Shown here one piece after another: positions 1 to 10,563 of a stretch of 64,000 nucleotides of DNA; positions within the stretch are counted from its first letter, which is position 1, and every line of letters begins with the position of its first letter. The position numbers were made by a program, and so were the translations under genes. Under the pieces are notes generated by a model. It searched no databases. It saw only the letters and a program-made list of their open reading frames with translations, and was not told where the DNA came from. The DNA is from Prorocentrum cordatum (lineage: Eukaryota > Sar > Dinophyceae > Prorocentrales > Prorocentraceae), in assembly GCA_963575745.1 (NCBI GenBank), contig CAUYUJ010019093.1, positions 564,854-628,853 on the forward strand. Reading direction: 5' to 3'.

Positions 1-144
1 GCGCCTGTAAGGTCACGGCCCGGCAGGCGCTGCAACCGCGCTCCGGCTTGAGGAGGCGCTGCTGCTCGACCTCGGCGCGGGGCCGGCGGCGCGGGGGCGG
101 GTCGAGGGCGCGGAGGCCCTTCAACGGGAGGAGGAAGCTGCACA
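1..144. other. GC-rich window edge, no gene assigned
   Basis: The plus strand can be read as LRLEEALLLDLGAGPAARGR from near 41, which could be the end of an exon cut by the window edge, but no splice site or family supports it. Confidence 0.2.
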
Positions 145-305
145 CAGTGGAGACGCATCCCAAGAAGCACCCTGCTTGCCTCCAGGGTGCCCTGGGCTTC
201 TTGGGTTTCATGGTTCTGCAATTGAAAATCGTAACGGCCCCACACCACAAATCAATGAACCTGCTGGGGTCTCAGGGTCGTGTTTCTTGTGGACTGCCCC
301 CCACT
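145..305 (-). mobile_element. Family A element, copy 1
   Basis: Reverse-oriented copy of a roughly 160-180 bp dispersed element also found at 1458, 32553, 36855 and 41004. Ends are CAGTGG...CCACT with an internal CAAGAA/TTCTTG extension of the inverted repeat. The body carries CTGAGACCCC and GAAACCCAAGAAACCC blocks. CAGTG termini suggest a hAT-like non-autonomous element. No transposase. Confidence 0.65.
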
Positions 306-311
306 ATATAT

Positions 312-470
312 AAAGAAACAAAAAAAAAAACTTCCGGAGCTCCCCGCGGATATCTTGGCTCGGCGCTTGGCCCTGCTGTCCCTGGTGCGCCCCCAAGGGA
401 GGCGGATCCAGCGCCGATCCAGACAAACAACGCACAGAGCTCCAGAAGTGCATGTTGAGACAAATTTGAT
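312..470. mobile_element. Family H foldback element, copy 1 (diverged)
   Basis: Contains the family signature: CCGCGGAT...CTTGG at the left, and GGCGGATCCAGCGCCGATCC towards the right as its imperfect inverted partner. The left terminus is A-rich. Confidence 0.45.
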
Positions 471-685
471 TCACTGGCTGGAGTTTTGGGTGTAACGTCT
501 TCTGCTGTACTTCGACTCGCGCTGGAACTTCCAAGTTTTCTCCAGCTCTGTGGAGGTACCCGTGGATTTGCCTCGACTTGGCTGACTCTACCTCGATTCT
601 GTATTGTGTACCTCGATGTGCATCGAATGGACTGGCCTGATCCCCGCAGGTCAATTAGAGACAAGTCGACAAGCCTTGAGGGAAA
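471..685 (+). repeat. Fragment of dispersed repeat U
   Basis: ACTCGCGCTGGAAC near 508 and GATTTGCCTCGACTTGG near 563 match the longer copies at 3925-4145, 10868-11050 and 11187-11345. No coding potential seen. Confidence 0.4.
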
Positions 686-800
686 GGGTGCGAGGAGCAG
701 GAGGAAGAGAAGGATCAATGAACGAGGAGAATCAAGGATCGAGGACGGGAAATCGAGAATGAGAGGATGATCGGGGATGAGAGGAGGATCGAGGATGCTC
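686..800 (+). repeat. Degenerate GGATCGAGGA minisatellite
   Basis: Irregular repetitions of a 10-15 base GAGAATCAAGGATCGAGGA-like unit. Confidence 0.5.
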
Positions 801-1457
801 AAAAAGATCAAGAAACGAAAACATGAAGATGCAACAGTCTCGGAAAGTTTGACCGCGAGGGCCCTGGAGCCAGGAACCAGGCCCTCCTTGGCCCCCAGAG
901 CACCAAGAGTAGAGCTCTGAAAATCCCCCCCGAGAATACTCGACCCCGGCACGCGAAGCGTTTCGCAGACGCGCCCAAAGAGGGAATCAAACAGGGCAGA
1001 GCTGTTTAGTAAACACCCAAGGCCGTTTGGTAGACGCCAACTGTCTGGTCCGGGTAGTCTTCCCTCCCTCGAAAGATGTACGCAGAGGGCCAACGGTAAG
1101 CTCGAAGAAGGACCCGAGGAACGTGAAGCCCCTTCCAGTGCCAAGTAGGTCGATCTTATTCAACGGCGTTCCAGGTAGCTCGAAGCATGAGCTAATCGCG
1201 AGCGCCCAAAAAAAACACTACCACCAGAACTCCATAGAACTCGGCTCCCAAGAACCCTCCCCCCCCGAAGCAGTGGCACTCCGTTCTGGGCACGATCTGG
1301 GGGCGCGCCCGGGACGGGGTGGCACCGGCTCGGGGAGGGGGGGCGGCCAGTCACCCTAGCTGGTGGTGGTGGTTCTTTCTTGTCTGGTGAAGTCACGCCT
1401 TGGCAAGGAGGGCGATTCGGGGATAGGATGATCCTTGAGGACAGGTCAGGCGGTCTG
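801..1457. other. No gene or repeat recognised
   Basis: Mixed-composition DNA. Frames on both strands are short or low in information. Confidence 0.4.
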
Positions 1458-1630
1458 CAGCACCGAGGCGCGACCTTCCACAAGAAACCCAACCCTGAGA
1501 CCCCAGGACGTAAGTTAATCGATGCTTGGTGTGGGAACGTCACGCCTTTCCATCGCAAGACCATCGAAACCCAAGAAACCCAGAGCACCCTGAAGGCAAG
1601 CAAGGTGCTTCTTGGCACGGGTTTTTACTG
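1458..1630 (+). mobile_element. Family A element, copy 2
   Basis: Shows CACAAGAAACCCAACCCTGA at the left, GAAACCCAAGAAACCCAGAG in the middle and an ACTG right end. It lies immediately before a family C element, whose target-site duplication starts inside its last bases, so C probably inserted into or next to A. Confidence 0.65.
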
Positions 1631-1635
1631 TACGC

Positions 1636-1795
1636 TTAGGTCGGGCATGTCCTCTTACAGGTGGATTCTTGGCGAGAACTAAAACCATACACAAAATACT
1701 CAAAGATGCGCAAACATAACACAAACAAGTCCCCAGACTGATTTTTGTCTGACAAGTTTTGAGTATTCCTCCTGTAGAGGGACGTGCCCGACTGA
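1636..1795 (+). mobile_element. Family C inverted-repeat element, copy 1
   Basis: Begins TTAGGTCGGGCATGTCC and ends GGGACGTGCCCGACTGA, inverted repeats of about 22 bp. The 9-mers outside are ACTGTACGC (1627-1635) and ACTGTGCAC (1796-1804), an imperfect target-site duplication. The interior is A-rich with no coding capacity. Confidence 0.8.
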
Positions 1796-1804
1796 ACTGT
1801 GCAC

Positions 1805-2021
1805 GATCCTGCGGGTGCGTCCCGCGCGGGGGGGGGGCACCCTGCGCACGGCCGCCCCGCATCAGTGGGGCCGCGGCCGCGGCAGGTGGCCAAGCGCAAC
1901 TACCTCGAGGCCGTGGAGACGGGGACACGTCTTCCGCCGCCCACCGGCCGCACCTCTCGCACGGTGGGTTCGTGTCGTGACGACCCCGACGCTGGTGTCT
2001 GACACTGCGTGAATCGTTCGA
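1805..2021 (+). other. GC-rich spacer, possible exon remnant
   Basis: Between C1 and B1. One frame reads RQVAKRNYLEAVETGT after a CAG|G at about 1884, which is protein-like but too short to name. Confidence 0.2.
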
Positions 2022-2190
2022 CTGAAGGGGCCCGGGGACACACAAATAAATACACACAAATAAAAGGATCCCCCATATTTTCATATATTTTCTGGGTTTC
2101 TGTCTCCCCCCCCAATTCCAATATTTCCCTATATATTCTGGGGGATCGACGATTAATTGTGTCTGTGTGTTTCTTTCCTTCCTGATCAAC
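2022..2190 (+). mobile_element. Family B dispersed element, copy 1
   Basis: A roughly 165-bp element starting TGAAGGGGCCC then GGACACACAAATAAATACAC, with a CTTCCCCCCC-like pyrimidine block, two CCATAT/CCCATATTTT boxes, a GGGGGATCGACGATT motif and a TTGTGTCTGTGTG end. Other copies: 16620, 23692 and 34824, all in this orientation. No clear target-site duplication. Confidence 0.65.
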
Positions 2191-3093
2191 CTCGAACGAT
2201 CGGCGACGTTTCGATTGCCCGATCGTTCCATAGAGGCAGTTCTGGGCGGGGCCGCCGCCAGTTCTGGCGGCGCTCAACCTTGAACGCTCGCGGCGGGGTC
2301 GCCGCCGGTCGACAGGAAGCGAACCTACCGAACGCTGCCAGGCCCGAGGGTTTCGGTTTCGCAGCTCAAAGGGCTGCGCGCGGGGAAACTCCGGGAAGGA
2401 GAAACAAAAAAGGGGGAAGGATCGGCAATCGAATCACGAACCCTGCCCCGGCAGGTTAGATTTCTGAAGAACCAGCTGGGGCTCAGGATCTGAAGGAGGT
2501 CTGCACCCAAGGACCCCCGGCGGGGGTGTCCGACACCCCCAGCGTCGACGTCGATTGGACCAGTGGGTGCGCAAAGGGTCGCGAAACCCAGACCTCCGAC
2601 GTCATGATTTGTTCATGATGTCCGGAGGTCTCTGCTTATAAGATGTGTTGTTTTTCCAACTTCCCTTCAACCTTGCGGGACAACGTTAGGGGGGGGCCGG
2701 CTCTGTGGGGGGAAACGTCGAGCTGGAATCGGCGATACATCGCCGATAGATCGGCGCTGGGCCCCCGAGAGCAAATCCGCATGCTACTGAGCGGGGTGGG
2801 GCAATGTGGCTCCTTTCGGAAGCTGAGCGAGGGCTGGCAAATCCGTGGCTGCTAAAAAAGTCTTCCCGGAAGAGAAAAACAAATCCCCAGAATAAAACCC
2901 AGCGCGCTGAATAAAAGAAGGGCTGCTCCCCGAAGAAAACACATGTTCCCAGAGCTCCGCTTTAACAGCCACGGGATTGCCAGCCTTATCCTGGCTTCTG
3001 ACCCTGATCGGCGACGAATGGGCGACTGAAGGTCGATGCCTCCCCCCCGTAGCCAATCCCTCCCTCCCCCAGGCGCCCCGAGAACGCTCTCGA
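2191..3093. other. No gene recognised
   Basis: Contains a hairpin-forming pair of GCCGCCGCCAGTTCTGGCGGC (near 2251-2273) and a family G-like palindrome GGCGATACATCGCC (near 2728). No frame of interest. Confidence 0.4.
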
Positions 3094-3102
3094 CCTAATT
3101 TG

Positions 3103-3259
3103 TTAGGTCGGGCATGTCCACCTACAGGCGGATGTTGGACGAAACATACTCAGACACAACAGCCCAAATACTCAAAAATACTCAAACCAAATCGTCCCCA
3201 GACTATTTGTTGACTCTTTTTGGGGTATCCCTCCTGCAGGGGGACGTGCCCGACATAAG
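3103..3259 (+). mobile_element. Family C inverted-repeat element, copy 2
   Basis: Inverted termini GTCGGGCATGTCCACCTACA and its near-perfect complement ending GGGGGACGTGCCCGAC. The flanking direct repeat is CCTAATT (3094-3100 and 3260-3266), differing from the duplications of the other copies. Confidence 0.85.
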
Positions 3260-3824
3260 CCTAATTGTGCGTTGCTGCTGGAAAACGCCCGAGGCCGGAG
3301 GACCGCCGCGAACCGACGGAAGCGCCCGGACAGACACCGAGCCCTCAAAACTCGCCATCGCTCGGAGGCCCGTGCCCCGTGCACTCTTCTCGCCACCCTG
3401 CCTGTATTGGGGAGCCCACAGAAGGACGTACGCGCCCAACTTATGTACATGAACGCGGCCCTTCGAGCCGCGACGCTGGCCGCGCGATACAAACATTCGG
3501 ACAACGCGCGCTCTCGAAACCAGCGTGGACTCATGTACGTGTACGTCCCTGTTTCGCTCCTGGTGTATGTTTCGCCAGATGGTCCAGAAGGTTCCTCGGT
3601 GGCCCCCGCCCCCCGAGGATATCCCAGAAGTGCACACGCCCGAACGAGGGCAGGTCCACCCGAAAGCAGCGGACAGGACCCGCTCCAGGTCGGTCCACGG
3701 ACCCCTCCCCGGCGCGGGCCCAGCCGCGCGACGAGAGACCCCCCCAGGAAGCCAACACACGTAATTGCGCAGAGGGCCAGGGAGGTGATGGGCCGATGTT
3801 CCACCACCACGACCACAGCTAGGA
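3260..3824. other. No gene recognised
   Basis: Both strands carry long, overlapping, low-information frames typical of GC-rich non-coding DNA. Confidence 0.4.
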
Positions 3825-3895
3825 GAGGGGGGAGGGGGAGGAGGACGAGGAGGAGAAGGAGGAGGAGGAGGAGAAGGAGGAGGACCTCCCCATCC
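3825..3895 (+). repeat. GGA microsatellite
   Basis: Purine tract of GGA with interspersed GAA and GGG. Confidence 0.9.
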
Positions 3896-3924
3896 TCCCT
3901 TCTCCCCCGTCATATGGCAGTGGT

Positions 3925-4145
3925 GGTAGCAAATGGCCCGTCAGGGAGGGCCGCCCACGTCGGTGGTCCCCCCGCTCCTCCTCCGACTGCGGCGACGCCG
4001 GCGGCGAAGGCGGCGGCGACGGACGCCCCCTTCGGCTCGTGGAGGACTTAGCGACTTGTGTTGCCCCTCGGCTCGCACGCTGGAGCGTCCACGACTTGCC
4101 CTGGCTTCCCTCGGGACCTCCTCTGGACTTGCCTCGGCCTATAGA
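3925..4145 (+). repeat. Dispersed repeat U, copy 1
   Basis: Shares CCCCCGCTCCTCCTCCGA, GCGGCGACGCCGGCGGCGAA, GGCTCGTGGAGG and GCCTCGGCCTAT blocks, in the same order, with 10868-11050 and 11187-11345. Confidence 0.65.
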
Positions 4146-4149
4146 AGAG

Positions 4150-4320
4150 CCAAGAACGGCATCAACATATTTTATGTTGGCGTTCCGCACGGACTTCTTG
4201 GCTCCGCGCCGGACCCTCCCTCCATGGCGCACTCCGCGCGCCGCCGGGCCCCCCAGCGCGGATGCAAGAAATTCGCGCGGAGCGCCACAAGTTTATCTTT
4301 ACGGCGTTGTTCTTCCTCAA
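4150..4320. mobile_element. Family H foldback element, copy 2
   Basis: Left arm has TTTATGTTGGCGTTCCGCAC and the right arm GCGCGGAGCGCCACAAGTTT, imperfect complements about 40 bp long. It directly precedes the GGA tract that the LINE entered. Confidence 0.6.
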
Positions 4321-4463
4321 CAATGGGGAGGAGGCGGAGGGGGAGGAGGAGGATGGGGAGGAGGAGGGGGGGAGGGGGGGGGAGGGTGAGGAGGAGGAGG
4401 AGAAGGAGGAGGAGGGGGAGGAGGAGGAGAAGCGGAGGAGGAGGCGGAGGGGGAGGCGGAGGA
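4321..4463 (+). repeat. GGA microsatellite, left of the LINE
   Basis: About 140 bp of GGA/GGC/GAA purine repeat; the other half of this tract lies at 10712-10862 beyond the LINE. Confidence 0.9.
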
Positions 4464-4479
4464 GAAGGATGAGGAGAAG
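4464..4479. repeat. Target-site duplication, 3' side of LINE
   Basis: The sequence GAAGGATGAGGAGAAG is identical to 10696-10711 and abuts the AAG tail of the LINE. The surrounding DNA is GGA-rich, so part of the match could be chance, but the central GGATGA is not simple repeat. Confidence 0.8.
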
Positions 4480-4557
4480 AAGAAGAAGAAGAAGAAGCAC
4501 GCCGAGGCGGACCAGTCACGTGACTAACGACTCGGCCCAGCAGGGCGGCGCTCGGGC
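4480..4557 (-). other. LINE 3' untranslated tail
   Basis: This 78-bp stretch between the ORF2 stop and the target-site duplication ends, on the minus strand, in about six CTT triplets rather than poly(A). Microsatellite tails are known in several LINE clades, but part of the run may belong to the purine-rich target. Confidence 0.6.
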
Positions 4558-7500
4558 TCAGCCTAGCCCATTACCGCTTGCGCCACCTGCTGGGCCCTCC
4601 TGTGCCCGAGCCAGCTCTCGCTGTCGCACTCTCTCCTGAAGTGCCGCCAGCCGTGATTCGTACTGATACGAAGAGGCTGGGTTGGGCCGCGCGGAGACAC
4701 TGGTCGTCTCTCTCCGAGGGGCGCGGCGTGTGGGCGCCACTCGGACGGCAGGAATCACAGAATCGATGGAACGCTGGAGCTTGCGATGAGGTCCGACGCC
4801 GCGCCTCAGGTTCCGAAGAATCTCAAGACCCTTGGGCGTCGGCCTGATGCAAGGTGACCTCAACTTGCTGCGGCGCCTCTGTTGGGCCCACGCTCCACAT
4901 CTCGTACAAACAAAAACAGGTCGATCCACACTATCCGAGACCGACTCGCACCGTTCGCCAGACTGGTGCACAGCAACGAGACAGTGGCCGTTCGGCCGAG
5001 CGAAAAACGCACTGAGGAATGCTGGGGTTCCCCTGCAGCCCACTAAGGGCCAATCAACAGCATTGTCATGCAGAACAGAGAGGCAATACTTGCACTGAAC
5101 TCCTAACTCCGTCCTACACCAATCATGTCCCTCAGTCCTCACGTTTCTACTCCTCTTGAATATCGGTGCCCTCCTCCACCTCTCCTCCTTCTCGTAGCAG
5201 GGCAAGGTGGCGGAGATTAGACGCGCAAGGTTCCTCGTCGCCTCCTCGTGCAGCTCAATCTGCTTACAGAATTCGTGACGAGGAGCGGGGTGAAGAGAAA
5301 CAGCCATCTTCGCGAATCTGTCAGCAGCAATGTTCGCATCTGTTATTCTCCTTTGTTCAACGTTTAACAGAGCATACTGTTCGCTCGTGCGATGTGCTTT
5401 AACATGTTCTGCTGCTGTCAGATATTCACGACCAGGAAGGCTCTGACCAAAGACCTGAACACATGCATAAATGGAACGTGACTCTCTCTGGCGCTGAGGA
5501 GACTTCCGCGCCTCGAAGACAGCGCCAAGGAAATCAAAATACATGGTTGCAGGCCGATCTGCGACTTGGCCACAAAAAGCCAATCCCAAATACTCGGCGA
5601 TCACTGATGTCTGGGGCAGGGCAGGTGGAACAGCCCCATATACTGCAAGAAGTGGATCTGGGCCAGACGGGTTCAACAATGCGATTGCCCATCCAGCCCT
5701 CTGTAAATCACGAAGAGCGGGTTTGCTGCAAGAACCATCTGGAGCAAGCTCGATCGCCTGCGCCTCTGGACATGCAGACTCCACCAGCTCCTCAGGGTTC
5801 AAATCCTGCACCTCTCCAGCCATGTTCACGACGAATGCTTCATGACCAGGTGCCAGTTGAGGAATCTCCTCGTCGAGATATTCAAACATTCCATGCTCAA
5901 AAAACCTCGAACTATGCTCATCAATGCCTCGTTGGATGAATTCGGGAGGTACCTCAGAAGAACTCCTGGCAGCCACCACATCACCCCTCATGCAAGTGAA
6001 CAAACGGTGATGTACCGTATCTGGAGCTCCGCAATCACAACGACCGTCCGTCTCATAACCTTTGCATCTCGCCCTCTCACGTGTCCATATTCCACCGAGC
6101 GCGAATGATTTGACCAGGAACTTCTGGTATGAGGTGTACTTCGAATACTTCTCTCTCACGAACGTCCGAAGAATACCATAACTTGTTCGCATGCCAGCTG
6201 GAAGCCCTCTCTTGGCAGCCAAGTCGAGCTCCAACTGTCTCTGTAATGACTCAGTCAGCCGCTTCTCCAGCATGCCTGGTGTGAATTGTTGCAATGGCAC
6301 TTCAACTCCTCGATGGTCCAGCCAGGCATCCCACTGCTTGATTGTCCAACCAACCCTGCGGACACAAAGAGCAGCTCGCTCAAGGGGGCCTCGCGAAGAC
6401 GCCCACGCTAGATTCTCAAGCGGGCGGTCCTGCAGGGCTTGTGTCCACCACGTTCGGAGCTGCTCCAAAGAAACTAATGCCGTCTCTGGTGCCAGGACTG
6501 CTTGCCATATCATTCTTGACCACTGCAGAGCTGGGGCAAGTGCTTGGCGCGCTGACGGATCATCATAGAGTGCAGCCTTTGAACTTGCTGAAATCCCACC
6601 GTGGCATGGTTTCACGAACTGAAAGAACTGTCTACGTAAAGCACTCCATTCAGAATCTGACAGGCCTGTGATCTCCACACCGAAAGTCAGGGCTGGTCGC
6701 GCCCCTGTTCTGAAGATCTTGCCTGTCCTCTCGTACTTCTTGGTGGGGATAGCCTTTCGATACCGAGCAATTTTCTTCAACCGATGTTGAAAACGTCGAC
6801 GTCGACTCTGTTGCTTCTTCCGCGTGGCTGCAGCTCGTCTTGATCTCCCACCAGCCTGATCAGTTCCAAGATGCGTAGCTGCTCGCTTGTTGGAAGAAGG
6901 CTCAAACCCCAATCTGTCAGCAACCTTGTCACCAACTCCAGATTCGGAACATACGATTGAGAGCTTGTTATTGAACTTGGCCCCCAATCTCGTCGCAGTC
7001 GTCTGGAAACTGCGACCAACCCTCACCGCCATCTCGATCAACTCATCTGTGGTGTCCGCTTCGATGCCTAAGCTGCTGTCGTCAATGTAGGACGAAAAAT
7101 GCAGCTCACTGTGCAAAGCCACGAATCTGTCGTACTCCTCCAACGCATGTACCTTGATCCCCACATCCGCATATGCATCACCCGCTGGGCGCGGACAGGT
7201 TGGAGGCAATGGTGCCTCATCAATCGAATGATTCGTGGTGCCGACCAAGTATTGAATAATAATTTCGCCAAACACGTGGGAGCTCCATATCTAGAAAACT
7301 TCTCCCTCACCGTAACTAAGTCAATGGTCTCATAATACTTGCTATAATCAGAAATGGTCTGCAAGCTCTTCCTTTTATCATGTGCGCAAGCTTCGACACG
7401 AGCAGCAACCTGCCACGCAGAATCGATAGCGGATCGTCCCGACGAGGCCCCCCACTACACACGGCGTAGAAGCTGCTGGAGTGGTGCAAGCTCAGGTCGA

Positions 7501-9398
7501 CGAAGCCGTTGCCATACACGATATACCGATCCGTACAAAACAATAAGTCGATGTCCTTCCATCGGCTTGGGAAGCATAGGCATGCAAATCCATAACATCT
7601 GCTTCGGTAACATTCCCAAAGATTCGAATGCTTCGAACAACGTGCCAAGGATGCCGAGGCTCTCATCGCTCAAGAGCAGCAGGTGTCTAGGATGTAGACC
7701 GTCCGGAGACCCTGCAGTTGATGTGGAAAAAGTTTGAGCGACGGCCCTGATGTCAGCAGCAGTTGCTCTCGGAAAGGAACTCCTGTCTGGTATCCATGCT
7801 TTGGGCGCCTCGGAGCTAGCATCCCACAGCAGTCGATACTCATCTGCAGCAGTCTCGACAACAGCGCGTGGATGTGCAGACGGAAGCCCGTCAGCGGTGA
7901 CCACCGTCGTCTCGTTGACCTGATGATACTGCGTAATCTTGTGCAAAGCTCGTGCGCCTCCTGCTGCAGCTTGATCGCACCAATTTTTCCAACGTTTTTG
8001 AGATTCTCTTCCAGCTGCCTGCTTCGCAAACTCAACGTCCTCGTCAATCTCCTGAAGGAATTCAGCAATCTGCTCTGGAAAGAATCGACCTGCTACCAAT
8101 CGTCTCGCCTGTGACACACCTGCATCCAATCTCGAACATAAATGAACCCCAGGATACGGTGACGTCTGAAAAAGCATCAGCTCGTCGTCAAGCATCGCAG
8201 CTTTCTCCTCATCGCCATTGCTGGATGCCTGCTTCAACAGACTGAGACCTTGCAAAGCATCCGAAAACCACTTCCATCCATCCGCTTGTGCAGCAAGGCC
8301 TTCCGCATCACTGCCATTGTAAGTCACACCGACCCACTTCGGCTCGATGCAGCGCGCATACGAGCCAGGACACTTGACTTCCTCACCCGTCATGATACCA
8401 ATTATCTCAGCAGCTCTGGTGATGAAACTTCCCCAAGCCAAGGTAAGAAAACCCCATGCAGCATCCGAAGGTGACTCCTTGGCCATCTCAACCGCTGTGG
8501 AAGCATACCTACGCTCCAGTGACCAATCAAAGTCCTGCTGGGCGGGCCCAAACACCGCGGTTGTGGGGAGCTTTGGGACTGCAGCATACGTCAATATCTG
8601 AAGTCGATGTCCGTCAGCAGCCAGTTCGATTTGCACAGGGCGGTGTGGCTTGGTTTCCCACGTAGCATCAACCTTTATCTGCTTCAGTAATCGATGTGCC
8701 CCCACACTGAGACAAAAGAAATCAATCGTACTCGTTGATGATGCCGTCCTGCACGTGACCGATGCTGGAGCAACAATTTGCACTTGGGCAGCCCTGGCGA
8801 ACCCTGAAGACTCAAGTGCCGCCTTGTCGAGATCCCAGTCACCACCGATGATGCTAGGCGAGGTGAGCCCAGCAAGGGACTGCCCAATGCAAGAAAGAAT
8901 CCTTGAGTTGCGCACAGTCAAACCCTCAGAACAATGAAGGTACAAATTGAAAATATGCATCTCTGGCCAACCTGGCACATCAACCACCACATGTAGCGCC
9001 CTGTGGGCGACCAGAACTCCAGAGACAGTCTGACCATCAACTTGAGGACGTCGAAGACCAACTTCAGCACGTGCGAACACAGCCACTCCCGCAGAGGGAA
9101 GATGGCCCTTGGTCTCATGCCCTGGTTCAATGATAACGCTCCAGCCACGTCTGGCAGCCCAAGAGGAAATCTCCTCCGCATTGTGTGAAAAATAACCCAG
9201 CTCCTGTGCCAACACGATTATGGCTGAGGTGCGTTGCAATCTGCGTTTCAAAGTCTCTCGACCTTGATTGGCATTGAACGTTTCAACTAACCGAACCTGC
9301 TGCTGGCCAGTACGTGGTACGGGAGCAGCACGCGTCTTACCTTGAACAACAGATAATCCACTCACCAATGGACGGTTGCTAAAGGTCCTCTTGATCAT
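4558..9398 (-). pseudogene. LINE ORF2: endonuclease, reverse transcriptase, RNase H (one TAG, one frameshift)
   Basis: About 1,610 codons starting at an ATG at 9398 that overlaps the end of ORF1. An EEP endonuclease domain spans about residues 38-262: catalytic Glu in a QE pair (66), GGDWD (185-189, usual form GGDFN), S-T-I-D (226) and a His at 252. RT fingers begin near 564 (DGLHPRH, then PKP and YRVW). RT motif A is DYSKYYETID (Asp codon 7349-7347), motif B AGDAYAD, and motif C YIDD (7089-7078). A CxC-HH-C knuckle follows. RNase H has Asp (codon 5739), Glu (5595), Asp (5535), two His and a final Asp (5322). A C-terminal CxxC...CxxC ribbon completes it. Lesions: an in-frame TAG at 7455-7457, where reading continues in the same frame into motif A, and a single frameshift near 7210-7225 between motifs A and B. 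Both catalytic centres are otherwise intact. The TAG could be one base from a Trp codon. Sequencing error cannot be excluded. Confidence 0.9.
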
Positions 9399-10563
9399 CA
9401 CCAACTTTGCGAACTTTCGTCTTCTGGAGTGCGTTGACCATTTCTGCAAGCTTAGCGGGTCGTGTCTCTTCGCTCTCCTGCTGCAACTTGGTCCACACCT
9501 CTCCAGCTTCTGACTCGGACAAATCGATCTCGGGTGGTGGTCGCTTCTCGCCAGCACCTCCACCTGCAGGCCTCTCAGCAGCAGGAGGAGCCACAGGCCC
9601 AGCATGAGTCCTGCCCTCCATGGGGTCGTCGACCGTCCCTGCGGGGGCAACGCTCTCGAAAATGATATGCTGGAACTTCTCGAACTTCGGGTGTACGCTG
9701 AGGTCCTTGAACAACTTCTCAAGCTCGGCGTCCTCAGCGCGGATGAGGTTGGAGCCCAGCTGCTTGATGAAATCCTCGGGGGCTCCTGCAGCTTCAGCTC
9801 CTCTGGGACTTCGCTGCTTGCGCAACTTAGCCGCCGACATTTCAACTTCCACTTCGAGTAAATCAACTTCCTTTGACTTAGCCTCGAGTGCAGCTTTCTT
9901 GCCATCCAACTCATTCTGAGGTGATGACAACCTTGCCGAAAGTTCCGATATCTCATACTCCATCTTCGTCTTCTGGGACTTGCAGCGTTCGAGCTTCTGG
10001 AAGGCCGCCTTGTGTGCCGACACTGGCGGGCGCATGGCTCTGTGCTCTTCACGGAGCTGGTCCAATCTTTTCTTTGCCGCTGGCAAGTCAGGATCGTCCT
10101 CGTCCAGCTCCTTCGTCTGCTTGACGAACTGGTCGAGTACATCAATGCGCTTCTGAAGCGCAGCTCTCTTGGCATAGTCCGTCTCGTTACCGTCGGGGTC
10201 CTTGGCCGTCGTGTCACCTCCGTCACCCTTGGCCACGACACCCTTCTCAGCCTTGACTCTCTTGAGCTCAGCTGAAAGAAACTCCATCTGCTTCTGCATC
10301 TGCTTATACTGATCACTCCACGGTGCTGGAGACTGCGATGCACGTCGAGGCGCCGACGCAGGCTGCTGCGTCGCCTCTCTCGCAGCCTTCCTCGCCCGTT
10401 GGATGAATACCGTAGGTGCATCCTGTCCGCATCTGCACTTGATGCGGCTCGCCCAATTCGCCGATGCTCCGCAGGCTGGGCACCCCCATGTGGGCTTGCG
10501 GGGGCCTGGTAGTACCGGCCCCGCCATGAGCGCCATCGGGGAGGTCCTCTCGACCTCGCCCAC
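9379..10563 (-). CDS. LINE ORF1 protein (Cys zinc finger plus coiled coil)
   Basis: A 394-residue intact frame. Near the N-terminus (about residues 26-45) is a compact Cys4 motif: W-x-C-x2-C, then an Asn-Trp, then C-x-C-G. It resembles a RanBP2-type zinc finger but has one residue fewer between the last two cysteines. A basic stretch follows, then long charged heptad-like segments (about residues 88-115 and 185-265) typical of coiled coils. The C-terminal third is Pro/Gly/Glu-rich. LINE ORF1 proteins multimerise through coiled coils and bind their own RNA; that is the likely role, inferred from architecture and position before the endonuclease/RT ORF. The start is the first ATG after the leader; a second in-frame ATG lies 9 codons on. 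The stop (TAG at 9379-9381) overlaps the ORF2 start by 20 nt. No break is visible. Confidence 0.82.
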   Translation of the reverse strand: MGEVERTSPMALMAGPVLPGPRKPTWGCPACGASANWASRIKCRCGQDAPTVFIQRARKAAREATQQPASAPRRASQSPAPWSDQYKQMQKQMEFLSAELKRVKAEKGVVAKGDGGDTTAKDPDGNETDYAKRAALQKRIDVLDQFVKQTKELDEDDPDLPAAKKRLDQLREEHRAMRPPVSAHKAAFQKLERCKSQKTKMEYEISELSARLSSPQNELDGKKAALEAKSKEVDLLEVEVEMSAAKLRKQRSPRGAEAAGAPEDFIKQLGSNLIRAEDAELEKLFKDLSVHPKFEKFQHIIFESVAPAGTVDDPMEGRTHAGPVAPPAAERPAGGGAGEKRPPPEIDLSESEAGEVWTKLQQESEETRPAKLAEMVNALQKTKVRKVGDDQEDL

